A stretch of DNA of 64,000 nt, from assembly GCA_921293015.1 (NCBI GenBank), contig OV121082.1, positions 45,404,971 to 45,468,970 of the forward strand, given 5' to 3'. The notes beneath the pieces are model-generated. The model saw only the letters and a program-made list of their open reading frames with translations. It did no database searches and was not told the origin of the DNA. This DNA comes from Phorcus lineatus (lineage: Eukaryota; Mollusca; Gastropoda; Trochida; Trochidae). Position numbers and translations under genes: made by a program. Positions 49,827 through 60,807 of this stretch are shown piece after piece; position 1 is the first letter of the stretch; the number at the start of each line of letters is the position of its first letter.

Positions 49827-52800
49827 CTAATGACGAGGTCTGTGTATGTTCCATCTCCGCTGGTGATTCCGGTGACGTCTGCCCCTCCTGCCGTTGCATT
49901 GAGGGCTGAAAGGGTCCAAGTTACCGCCAGCTTGACAAGCATACATCCCGGTCGGACCGCCCAGAGTGATACAGCGCCCCGCTACCTCTTCAACCTTCGC
50001 ATAAAAAAAACGAAAACAATTTTTCTTTCTTTTTCTAAAAGTATACTTAAATAGCCGCCAAAAATCAGTTATTAGCTCTTTGGCTCACCGTGCTTCGTAA
50101 AGTTTGAAGTGCAATCCTTATAGTTATGACCTTGAAAATGAACTAAAGGTCACCAAAATAATACAGTGTTAAATCGTGACACAAACGTGAGCACTAGTAA
50201 CGATCCAGAAAGATATTCTGAAAATATGGGCCTCCTACGACTTATCATTTCTGAGAACTAGTCTTGCACGCCGATACAGAATTTAACCGCTTGGTAAAAC
50301 GTACCACATCACAAAATTTAAGCTTTTGGGGTGAAGCAGTACTGGAGGAAAACAATAAATAAACAAAAGGTTTACGGGCGCTGAACGACGGGTCATACAA
50401 TAAGATCATTTGACCTCATCAGTGAAAAAATAATTTTATTTCGATCCATAACATATGAATTTCAGCACTTATTTTAAAAATTCGTGTGACAAGTGACAAA
50501 ATGAGAACACTTGGTTCTGTAGTTCATCAGGTTTCACACAATATATGACCTAGAATGAACAGTCGCACCATTTGTAAGGTCAGAGGGTCACGAAAAAAAA
50601 AAGTAAAAGAAAAAAAAAAGCTTGAACATAATAATTCTCTCCATTGTCCCTTTAATGCACAATGTTGAGCTCTACCCGCCATATTCTACTGGATAAGACA
50701 GTGAAATTAGGTTTTAAGGGCGTGAACTAGTTACCATTTTTTAGGGGCAACAGGGTCACCAAATTTAAAATTTAAAATTTAAAATTCCTATTGCCTAGGG
50801 CGTCAAGATTTCAACTAAGAATCTTGACACAAGTTTTCAAGTTTCAAGACCTTTTACTTCTTAAGAAGACGAAAATAGCTTGTTGGCCGAAGATTACAAA
50901 ATACAATTATAATCCCCATTGCCAAAGGACTTGTTACACAAAAGTTCAGCTTTCTATGCCTTTTCCTTTTGGGGAAGAAGATGAAAATGGGTTTTTAGAG
51001 CGTGACCCGTGTACGGAGCTATAGTCACCAAATTTACAAATGATCATCCTAAAAGTCTGGACACAAGATATGAAGAAGACGACAACTGATTTTTAAGATG
51101 TGACCGATTTGGCCCTTTAAGAAGCCATAGGTTCACCAAATTTACAATTTAGAATCCCCACTTTTCCAAGTAGACGATAGTTTTTTAGGCGTGGCATGTC
51201 ACATTATCCACAATTCATAATCCCCACTTGCCAAGGTACAACTATACGAGAATAAATCTCTCTAGAGACAGGACCTAACGGTGACAACAGTTGACGTACT
51301 CACTTTCCGTATGTACACGTGGCAATTCACGTTCTCAGCAGCAGGTGGGGTTGGTGTCAAGTGGCTCATCTCGTCAACTGCTCTATCCTGTGTGTAGGCA
51401 GCATGCATAGTTAATTGGTATGCTTGTGGTCACCACTTAAGATTGGATTTTACATCATATTGCATCATATTGGATAACTGCCTATTAACATCTGCAAGAC
51501 TACCATTGTCAGTGTTGAGAAAAGCTAAAAAGGTAAGCGTTTGCATCTTAAGTGCTGCAAGTTAAACCTTGTAACATAGCATAAGACTTAGCGGAAGAAT
51601 AGATCACTACTATTACAGAGATACAAGCGTACATCAATTACAAACAAACGGAAACAACAGAACACCACAGATAATAACACACATTAAAGTTAGTAGATGA
51701 AATCAAAAGAACAGTCAGAATGGAATACTACAGATATTAGCTTACATCGATTGACAAATACATACATACATCAAGAATGGAATATTACAGATATCAGCTT
51801 AAATACATAAAAAAAACATAGATGCAGAATCGAACATTAGTCAGTTGCTTACATCTAAAAAAACACTTACAGCCAGAATAAAATATTACAGATAATCGTT
51901 CAAAACTAAAACAAAGGGGCACAATGGGATATTAGTCAGTAGCTTACGTCAATAGGACGCTGACAGCAAGAATGGAATATAGCAGATAATTAGTTTAAAC
52001 CGAAGGGAAACTTACAGCCATAATGTTACATTACAGTCACTACCTTGCATATAAAGAACATTTGCAGCCAGAATGGAGTATTAAAGTAAATAGCTTTCAT
52101 CGCAGAAGAATTACAACAAGAACGGAATATTACAGCCCGTAGCTTACGTTAAAAGGACGCTGACAGAAAAGAATATTACAGTCAGTAGCTTACGCCAAAA
52201 GAACACTTAGAAAATAGAATATTTCAGCCGGTGGCGCTTATCAAAGAAGCTCAGTATCTATATCTGACTCATATTTGTCTTTTGTTAAACATCGTTGACT
52301 ATTTGATTTCATTTGTTTTTAAAATTAAGGAATAAAGATAACAATAGACTTAGAATTTATTTGTGTTCCAAATGAAAAAAAAAACATTCATAAAAAGGCT
52401 ACAAATTATTTTGAAAACCTTTTTTAAAACTATGCCACTGAATTAAAAAAAAACACCTTACAGCCAAATCGACACCCGATTATTCATGAGCAGTTTGAGA
52501 ATGATGGTAAAAGGTTTCTTTTTAGAAACATGGGTGGAAAAGTGTTTCGACTATTCATCAAAGTTCTGTAGCTATGGAACGCTCATATTTCACAGAGATA
52601 CCTTAGTACTAAGGGCACCCTTAAACAATTGTTATAACACTGAGGTACGATCATCTTAGCTCTTTTTTTAAAAGGACAGTCCTATCTGGGTACTTTTTGT
52701 GGACACGAATTCCAAGGGGACATTCACGTTTATACATGAAAGTTATTAGTTCATGACTATAACATAACCAAGTTTGAACATGTTACTGAGTTAAAAAAGC

Positions 52801-54308
52801 TTTGTTTCATTTAGATAAATGCAGCTAAATAAAGAGAGCGCACACTCGGTAAAATAAAACTGTAATCAGAAGTGATTTTTTTTAGCTCATATAGTGTCAT
52901 TCTCTGCTTAGCTTGGTGAGACCATCCAGGCAATAGTTATTCATCATCCATGCTTTTTAAGTTGAATGTATTCACTGAAAGAATGAATCACCTATAACGA
53001 GTTTTCCTTACTAAGTACAAAGTGATATTATTTCTAGGAATGCACTTTTTCTTGACTAAAAGGCACTATATTACGCTTTTTCGGTTCAAATTTGCTTTTT
53101 CAAGGGATATGAGGGCATAGGCACTAATTTTAGTTCCTACCGATGCAATGAAAGGCTTATCATTTACAACTGACCTGTTATCAATAATGACAAACTTTAA
53201 GATTGCCGAAGATATAAAAAAAAAATATAGTCAGCTGTGTACACAATTGTAAAAATATGGACAGTTAAAAACGGCATAGGTAGTAATGTGTGTACCTTTT
53301 CAATTTACCTTAACTCTGAACAGAGAATAAAGGATGAATCAAAGGTATTTAAAGTAATCTTCTAATATAGCCAATTTTAAAAAAAATAGTAAAGTGATTG
53401 TTATTGGATTAAGATAGCGGCTGCCGTTTCCGCTCTTCTGGTTGCAAGCAAAATTTGAATATTTCCAATAACGTAGTTCATGCGGATTTAATGCAACGTT
53501 GAATTTGATACTTTCGTTTTTTTAAATCAACGTTTTAACCTGAAAACGTACATATTTGTTAAACAACTTACAAGGCAGATTACCTGAGTGCGGATCGTAA
53601 GTAATTTTGAGAGATATGCGTGATCTGTGCATTCGTTGTATATACGAAATATTGGCGTGCACTGTTGCCTTTGAAATACTTTCTGTATACAATATAGTAA
53701 ACGCTTCTTTACACTTTGTTCATTTGTTATATGCTACGAATTATATATAACTTGAAATGAATTTAGTGATACCCAAATTTTTCAACTGTGTTGAAAGTGT
53801 TTTTATTTGACTCTTTATCTTAACACGTACATTATAGCTAGACCCATGTTAAGAAAATTGTTGGGATGATTAAATAATCGACTGGCGCCATACATAAAAG
53901 TATTTTGATAGATATGATATTGTATCGTTGCAAATAGAGTGATGTTTAAGCGTTAGTGGGATAGATATGATGTCAGTGAATGCATTCATGTATGCATTGT
54001 TAAAAAGTTTCCTTTAATAAGAGTTTAATCGTTAATTGATCTTCAGTTAATTTGTTCAATCAAACAATGTCATAGGAGATACATAAATTTAAGACTTTTT
54101 TTATTCTTTCATTTCTGGCTCAGATTTGGAGCAAAGAACGTTACCTTTTCATGTTCAAAGACATCATTGTTAAACAATTTAACCTCGAATAATTGTTGAC
54201 AAATTGATAAATCTCACATCTTACCTGAGCGTCCACGTATGGACAGGTGTTCCAGAGGTTAAGGACAGCAAACAGGGCGAGGCACGCTGCAATACGTTCA
54301 ACCAACAT
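49827..54308 (-). CDS. secreted cysteine-containing propeptide with amidation/dibasic signature (3 exons)
   Basis: Minus-strand exons 54225-54317 (ATG at 54308), 51304-51387 and 49827-49994 join in phase 0 with GT-AG borders: acceptors TACCTGCAG, TACACACAG and TTTTTATGCGAAG, donors CAGGTAAG and AAAGTGAGT. They give 111 residues. Residues 1-27 form a signal peptide (basic start MLVER, core IAACLALFAVL, likely cleavage after YVDA). Exon 2 is proline-rich (LTPTPPAAENVNCHVYIRK). Exon 3 adds GRCITLGG, GMYACQAGGN and LDPFSPQCNGRRGRR, then a tail of Arg/His/Asn to RPRH. After signal removal four cysteines remain, enough for two disulfides. Gly-Arg-Arg after PQCN is a classical convertase/amidation site, typical of peptide hormones. 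Spacing of the first three cysteines vaguely recalls bursicon/glycoprotein-hormone cystine knots, but the second half of that fold is absent. No family is recognised. Introns hold degenerate tandem repeats. Confidence 0.7.
50730..51240. repeat. degenerate tandem-like repeats in intron 2 of the secreted-peptide gene
   Basis: Four to five diverged units share TCACCAAATTTACAA, AATCCCCATTGCCAAGG and ACACAAG..GAAGACGA phrases (near 50755, 50910, 51026, 51132 and 51208). An AAATTTAAAATTTAAAATTT run starts at 50759. Period is roughly 100-150 bases and uneven. Confidence 0.5.
51600..52245. repeat. degenerate minisatellite, unit about 45-57 bases, about 12 units
   Basis: Units are built on GCCAGAATGGAATATTACAG followed by TCAGTAGCTTACGTCAAAAG and GACGCTGACA. 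The GGAATATTACAG core recurs near 51721, 51778, 51884, 51975, 52074, 52124, 52169 and 52213, among others. It lies in intron 1 of the secreted-peptide gene. No open frame spans it. Confidence 0.75.
52834..52859 (+). repeat. 26-base exact inverted partner of 43332-43357
   Basis: Contains GAGAGCGCACACTCGGTAAA. See the entry at 43332. Confidence 0.8.
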
Positions 54309-54317
54309 GCTGACTCC

Positions 54318-57300
54318 CTGCAGGTATAACATAACAAGCGTTAGGTACACACACCAGGTAGCCAGGTAGGTATCTTGCACATGTATGTCGGTGCACCAGA
54401 TTGCATCGGCTTGCACCTCCCGTCAAAACAATTTACGCTCCATTTTGTTGACAAATGGTCCAATCATGAATCTCAAACCAAGTGAAGATTAAAACCAAAC
54501 AAAATCTCTCCGGTTTCGAGATTAATCATTGAAACATCACCTGTTTTGTTATTCTTGGAACAAGAAAATTGACTTTGGTAAAGAGACAAATAACCTGATG
54601 GAAGATGTTTCTTTTAAATTTGCAGAAAAACAAACTTTTTAGCGTCTTGTTGTGTGCATCCAGCGCTTGACTGCACGAATTTATCGTAATGCAAGACGGC
54701 GAGTCTGTTATAGGCCCTCTCTCAGACAAGAGCGTTGTTTAATGATGCTGGGATTGACGCAGATGACCAATGGAAATGAACTGCGCCAATTAGATATGAA
54801 ATGGGGCGATACTTTTTATTGTAACACAAATGGATTCACGTAGAGTTCACGTACCCTATTTCGGCGGTTACAGGGATTTCTAAGCGAGGGGGTTCACCTT
54901 TTGGAAATCGAGGAAGGACTGCTTTATTCTTCTAATTCATGTATGAAATTATCAATTCTAAAGGTGAGTGACCCAAAGAACATCCTCCACGATCCGCCGT
55001 TGCACTGTTTCCTATCTCCAAGTTAGCTTTTTACACCGTATCTTCACAGTCATCTTGTTGTCAACATGGTCACATGTTCCATGGCATGGATTCAAGAAAA
55101 CAAAATACATGCTTATAGAACCCCACTTAGGAACCAGGCGTCTCCGCCCCTCATGTTTTACATCCCGCACAGTATTGTTTTAGCGATAAGTTTCCCCTGT
55201 ATATACAGACACTACGCGATATGTCTCACACGGGATGAGACATCACCAAATGTTAATATCTTAGAGACTGTCCGTACTGAAAAAATATTGATAGCATTTA
55301 ATCTTTTTTAAGAAGAATCATATTTTTGATAAGACGTTGGTTGAAATTACGTTTGTATAACCATGCAAGTGCGCAAAAGATGAAATCCAAAACTTGCTCT
55401 GACAAGTAACAATTATCTGTTGTAAAACGGTAATGTTTATCCCAAACTAAGGCACGTATATCATATACTTAACAAAACTTTGCTATCTTACAACCACTTA
55501 CATTAATACTTATGTATTTAGGATGATATGTAATATCTAATGAAAGAAATGTTATGTTTCCTTGAGTAAATCCTAAAATTCTAATTTTCAATGTTTAAAT
55601 TCAATTTATTTTTCCGACGGCAATAACTATTAAAACGAATTCTTCCAAATATTTAGGTATACACTTTTGGTGTGGCCCACAATTAATTTATTTCTCTTTT
55701 TTAGTTGACAGAACGTTCTTGCATTAGGGATATTTATCAACATTCATTAATGTGTATTAAATACAAATAAATATGACACTTTTCCATTAATTTCACAAGT
55801 AAGAGTCTTATGCACGTGACTTTGAAAATTCGTTGAATTATCTTAAATGGCAAATGTACTTACGTGAATGATAAAAAAGAAATGCTCTTCTGTCAAACGA
55901 AAACATTGATGCAAAGTTTTTGATAAAAATTGATAATTTTTGTTTTCTTTTTGCATATCACTGAGGAAATTGTCAGCTAACTACAGGGTTTAAATGTTGC
56001 AAAGGCTTTTTGATAAAAGCATAATGAGTTCTAAAGCAAACACTCAAATGCTTGTATAACAACGCCTTAGCCATAAACAAAGATATCTCGAAAGATTTGT
56101 TCACGTACGAGTATATATGTATTTCATATGTAAGTTAAAGCTAAGCGTGTATACAATAAGGTCGGTTACCTGGTTACCCTTGGCCCTGACTGGTAACATT
56201 TGGATTTTTTCTTTTAATTCTGACAAAATCATAATTTTGATTAGGGAACTCTTCAGAGTTAGTTCATACATGAACCTAGAAACAAAACGAATTACATTAC
56301 ATATTCAACAATTTTAATAGTGCAACTTCTCTTAGAATGGAATCTTCCCATTTGTATTAAGACATCGCATGAAACAACTCGTGTATACAGACTTGTGATC
56401 ACAGATTTCTTGCCAATGAATAAAAAACTAAGTATGTCATTGCACACTCGCAATGCATCCCTTTATAAGCGTCCCATTTGATTTTATCGTCCTATTTAGT
56501 GAAGTAATGCCAATGACCGACGTTTAATCTGTTTGTGGATTACGGATGGAGCGGTGAAGAACCTGATGCTTGCCTTTCTGACCAATTCATGAATAAATCA
56601 TGAAAAATAATAACTAGTTGCATTAACAAACAGATCTATTTGTAGTTTTCTGCGCCAATTCAATATTTAACCACGTTTTTCTGACGATGTTTGTGTTGTA
56701 CGAGGCATCGAGACTACTCGAGATTCGGAAGGAATCTGTCGTAAAGTGTGTATATATGAATTGCTGATTGAGAGAACGTGATTGGTTTAGTAAGGTAGGA
56801 CATTTACAAGGAACGCAGAGAGAACACATACGACATACGCCCTATGAACAGATAATATGACTTATGTTACTACAGGCTTTCGTTTTCCAGAGACATAAAT
56901 ATCGAATTTCTATCTTAGAACTTGACAACATGATTTGAATTTAATATTATAAAGGTAAAGTTTTCCTCATAAAATCCAGATATAACTTAAAAACCAGATA
57001 GATTTGATAGAAAAAATATGTATATCGGTAAACAGGAACATTTTACATTTGTAAATTGATTAAGTTAAGAGAAAGGAATCCATAAAGATACTAAAGATAC
57101 AAAATTATTTACCTATTAATTTATGGTATATAATTGTGAGGTATTTAGATACGAGCCAGGAGGTCCGTATCTTTTATGTATTTGCCTATAGCATGGAATA
57201 TCTGTGGTTTGTTGTGTGGGTTGATGATATGTTGTTTTTTCAACAAAATAAGAACTGGGCTAGATGTTTGTTAATTTGTCCAATAAACACCTTAAATTAG

Positions 57301-58233
57301 CCTTTCATTAAGACGGCGTTATTATCGGCTGTGAAAAACCCACCTGGGCTAGGGGTAATAAAATTCGACTTAATAAACAGACTGTACAGAGTTGCGCATA
57401 ATTATTTCAACTGAAATACCGCCTTAAATAATTGTTTAATTACCATTGATGTAGATATCTTTTTTTTACACCAAACGCTTAATAGTGGTATATCGTCTAA
57501 TGATTTATCTAACTGAGTGGAAAACATTCTCTGAAAATCGTTAGTTATTGGGTTAGACCTATAGACCACGAGGCAATGATTCTGATTATGACGTCACTAA
57601 AAGGGCGTGTGATGTTTTTAAATTTTATGTATATTCTTTATAGCAGACATGTTCTATCATATGATTAGCATGTCCGTGCAATAGCACATTGTCTATGTGT
57701 TAGAAATTGTGTTGCTCAGCCCATATATTCTCTGTAATGAGTGCAGTATGTCTGTTCCATAGCACATATCCAATATTAAATGCGTAGTATGAGTGTCCTG
57801 TAGCATAGTTTCTGTATCACGTGTTGTATGTGTTTAAAACCAAGGTGTCTCTTTCATGTTTGTAGTGCGTGTGTTTAGAGGTTATAGCACATATATTCTG
57901 TATAAAATGCGTAGTTTAGTGTAAGCATTCATACATCCCGTATAAGTTGTATAACAAGTATGTAGTATGTTATATATTTTCAGCAATGTAGGTACTGAGC
58001 ATGTTCATGCGTATCATGTCTCATATTCGCCGTATAAAGTGTAGTAATCTGTAATATACCAATAACATATGTGCAAAGCATTTATGACGCACTTTTTGAT
58101 TTTGAATCAATTTATTTACCGAAACGTGTGTACGAGATGCCTATGATATGTATAGACATACATTTATGTAGCAAGGGTATGAGTGTAGCATGTTTAGTAA
58201 GTAAATGTGTCTACAAGTAGGTACGGGTATTAA
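54318..58233. other. intergenic DNA upstream of the secreted-peptide gene
   Basis: The 5' untranslated exon and promoter of the peptide gene should lie here but cannot be placed. CpG-containing patches at 54640-54850 and 54960-55260 carry short frames with no recognised domain. From 57640 to 58100 the sequence repeats GTAGCACATAT/TCTGTATAAAATGCGTAGT words loosely, suggesting an old tandem array. Confidence 0.35.
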
Positions 58234-58361
58234 TGAGTGGATGCTAGTTTCGTTTGTAAGTCTTCGACTTTGTTTGATTTTATGTATGCTGTATTCATGA
58301 GTGGATGCAAGTTTCGTGTGTAAGTGTTCAACTTTGCATGGCTTGATGTATGCTGTATGTG
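58234..58361 (+). repeat. direct duplication, about 65-base period
   Basis: ATGAGTGGATGCTAGTTTCG with GTAAGTCTTCGACTTTG and TATGCTGTAT (from 58234) recurs as ATGAGTGGATGCAAGTTTCG with GTAAGTGTTCAACTTTG and TATGCTGTAT (from 58298). Confidence 0.75.
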
Positions 58362-58917
58362 TATGTAACAGTGAACGTAAGCATGTTTATCTGTTGTGTA
58401 CATGCCATACATGATTTCAGCTAAATTGTCTCTCGTATTTTGAATGCTTTGTTTTTCCGAACGGAAAAGTCATTATTTTCTTTCCTTCCATAAAAAGCGC
58501 CCTTCCCATTTTTGTTTCACTTTATTAAGATTCTTTTTAGATCATAGTAATGATCTTGGTAATTTTTTTCCCTTTTACTTCTGTGTACATTCATTTTTTC
58601 AATCAAAATCAGTTGAGTTACATCATCATCATATAGCAACAAACCTGTTTAGATATATCAATTACCTTAAGCTTAGTTCAGTTTGTGTGTGTCTACTCCC
58701 ATTCATTCCACCTCTGGATCCCACTGGCCTGCCTGTAACGATTCCACGTGCATGTATGATATTTGATTATACACCCCACGGTCTCGTTATATGGGGGTAA
58801 TTATATTCGTCTAACTGCACCATTGGGTACGATATCTGAGTGATATCTTAATCTGCCCGCATGATATCAGATATCATACCTCAATAAAGAAATTTCGTAT
58901 AATCTCAATTTTACACT

Positions 58918-58990
58918 GGCAAGAAGTGGAATCGAAACACCGAACTACGGTTTAATAGCCTTACAACTAATCAACTGCGCCACCGTGACA
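58918..58990 (-). repeat. tRNA-like fragment, probably a SINE head
   Basis: Read on the minus strand: GTGGCGCAGTTGATTAGTTG (A-box-like), then GGTGTTTCGATTCCAC (B-box-like) at tRNA spacing. Stems pair poorly and no CCA-ready acceptor stem is seen, so a SINE remnant of a family different from the three full copies is more likely than a tRNA gene. Confidence 0.5.
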
Positions 58991-59508
58991 GTGACATCGG
59001 ATAAAAGAATTTATCAGAGTTTTATGTACATACATGTATTTAACATGTGAGATTTCGAACTTCGTTTGTGTGAACATTTGATTTTGTGGATTTGATAGAA
59101 TTAGTCACTCGCTGAAGAGTTTGTTTGGGAAGCAAGGAGACATAACATTTGTTCTGCCATGTTATTTATAACAATAGATAGTAATTGCAGTGTTGTTTAT
59201 ATATAATCAAGTACGATAAAGGCACGTTATTTTAGCATTCTTGTTGTATCACATTCACAAACCAGGGCTTTGCTTAATCATTTAATTTTCCACATTCATA
59301 TCATCCTAAAATGATAACAAAAAACCCACAGCGAATCTTTATTTGTTTGAGAAAGTCACGTTACAGTTTACAAAGGTGTAACGCGAATCGCCACGATCAA
59401 CGTTTGGTGTCACAGCCCTTGTAGGACCAGTACCGCGATCAGGTTGTTGGTCAGGCTGCTGGTCAGTTTGGTCAGCTGCTGGCGTTGGGTGAACACATTT
59501 GGCACCGT

Positions 59509-59848
59509 TTAGAACTCTGCTGACCTCCTTTGTTTGGTCTTCATGGACCGTCTCTTATAGGTCCGTACACCTGAGAAACAAAATCATACGTAGGCCTATA
59601 TACTTTAATGAAACGAACATTGAAATGAATGAAATATTCTTGTTAAGTTAGTATACTGTTTGTTGAATCATTCTTTTGTAACTAATATTTTATTCATCAT
59701 TGTATGCAGTCACGTACCTGAATGAGTTCGGTGTCCTGTTTGTGCAATGATTAGCTGTTCATCTACGCCAACTCTGAAGAGCGTTGTGGCTGCTGTAGCC
59801 ATGTCCGGGATGACCTTCTGCAGCGTGTTATGTCCAACTGCTTGCCGG
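59509..59848 (-). pseudogene. Crypton/DUF3504-type tyrosine recombinase C-terminal fragment, two exons, broken
   Basis: Minus-strand exon 59718-59848 reads VGHNTLQKVIPDM, then ATAATTLFRVGVDEQLIIAQ and TGHRTHS. A GT-AG intron (59571-59717) joins it in phase to GVRTYKR and a stop at 59509. The order VGHNTL...VDEQLI...TGHR...GVRTYKR is that of DUF3504/KIAA1958-like proteins derived from Crypton tyrosine recombinases. TGHR and the Tyr of RTYKR are the conserved His-Arg and nucleophile positions of the family. About 20 residues that normally carry the NHSLR motif (His-x-x-Arg) are missing between IPDM and ATAATTLF. After RTYKR the frame shifts: DQTKEVSRVLNGAK, the usual continuation, is encoded in another frame. 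The fragment is therefore inactive or the tail of a decayed gene. Confidence 0.7.
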
Positions 59849-59953
59849 CTAAACCAAACTTTGTCGATATGGCGTGTGGACGAATGTTTTCAGTTTTACA
59901 AAATCTGATATGGTTGTATCAGTGTACATACATAACTTCATAAATACATATTT

Positions 59954-60124
59954 ACGTGCATGCATACATACATACATATGTATACATACATACATACATA
60001 CATACATACATACATACATGCATACATATTTACGTGCATACAAATTTACGTGCATACATACATACATAATACATACATACATACATACATACCTACATAC
60101 ATACCTACATACATACATACATAC
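59954..60124 (+). repeat. (CATA)n microsatellite
   Basis: Long run of CATA units with two TTTACGTG-containing interruptions and CCTA variants. The HTYIHTYI / YVCMYVCM frames on both strands are artefacts. Confidence 0.95.
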
Positions 60125-60517
60125 TGTCTTTGTAAAACATGTTACATGTAAAGTATTCATCAAAAGTGACTCTTATCGCGTATATGAAATGGAAGGTATC
60201 AGTGTGATATCAATATAACACTACATGGTGTACATGTATTATACCCTGTCATTTCGTTGTTTCGTTTTATGTTTTTTGATACTGTTTATCTCGGTCTGAG
60301 CCTCGCATGTTTATCAGTATCGTACCTCGGGGAGAATTTCCCCCTCTGTAATCGGATACAAACTATCCTCATATAACCTCTATAGTTGTAGGTTATTACT
60401 TTATTAATGTCTATATAAACGTTAGTCAACAAAATATCAATTGATATTCTTATTCCAAATTATTCACTTTCCAAAATGAAAGGTATTGAATATAAACTTG
60501 GCCTTGTTGTGTATGGC

Positions 60518-60616
60518 AAATAGCGACCAAACACTCGGCGTTAGCTGTGATATCGCCCTCTCGCTACCGCTCGCGGGCGATATCACAGCTAACGCCTCGC
60601 GCTTAGGTCGCTATTT
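60518..60616. repeat. long hairpin, 41-42-base arms, 16-base loop
   Basis: AAATAGCGACC... GGCGTTAGCTGTGATATCGC (60518-60558) pairs with GGGCGATATCACAGCTAACG ... GGTCGCTATTT (60575-60616), with mismatches confined to about 8 central bases. The loop is TCTCGCTACCGCTCGC. It ends six bases before the first ATG of the LINE frame. Confidence 0.9.
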
Positions 60617-60780
60617 CACCCATGACTGACATTGAACAGTACAGGCAGGCGGTGGGTATTTTTCCTGTAAAACTACATTCCAAATTTGCAGTTCGATTTA
60701 TGAAAAACATCAAAAGTTTTAAGTTTTTGTGTCTCTACAATTCTCAAGTATCGATAATAATTTCTCTCCTCCTATGTTGC

Positions 60781-60807
60781 GGTGATATTCACCTAAATCC
60801 AGGACCG
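60781..60807 (+). other. 2A-like (ribosome-skipping type) motif in the LINE N-terminus
   Basis: GDIHLNPGP at residues 54-62 of the first LINE frame follows SIIISLLLCC. It matches the D-(V/I)-E-x-N-P-G-P pattern except His for Glu. 2A-like sequences are known at the N-termini of some CR1/L2-type LINEs. Whether this variant skips is unknown. Confidence 0.6.

Noticed and set aside
49815-50054. 79-codon plus-strand frame
   Set aside because: Antisense shadow of exon 3 of the minus-strand secreted-peptide gene.
54141-54416. 91-codon minus-strand frame as a complete gene
   Set aside because: Only 54225-54308 within it is coding; the ends run into introns or untranslated sequence.
59849-60218. Histidine/threonine/tyrosine- and cysteine/valine-rich frames on both strands
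   Set aside because: Translation of the CATA microsatellite.
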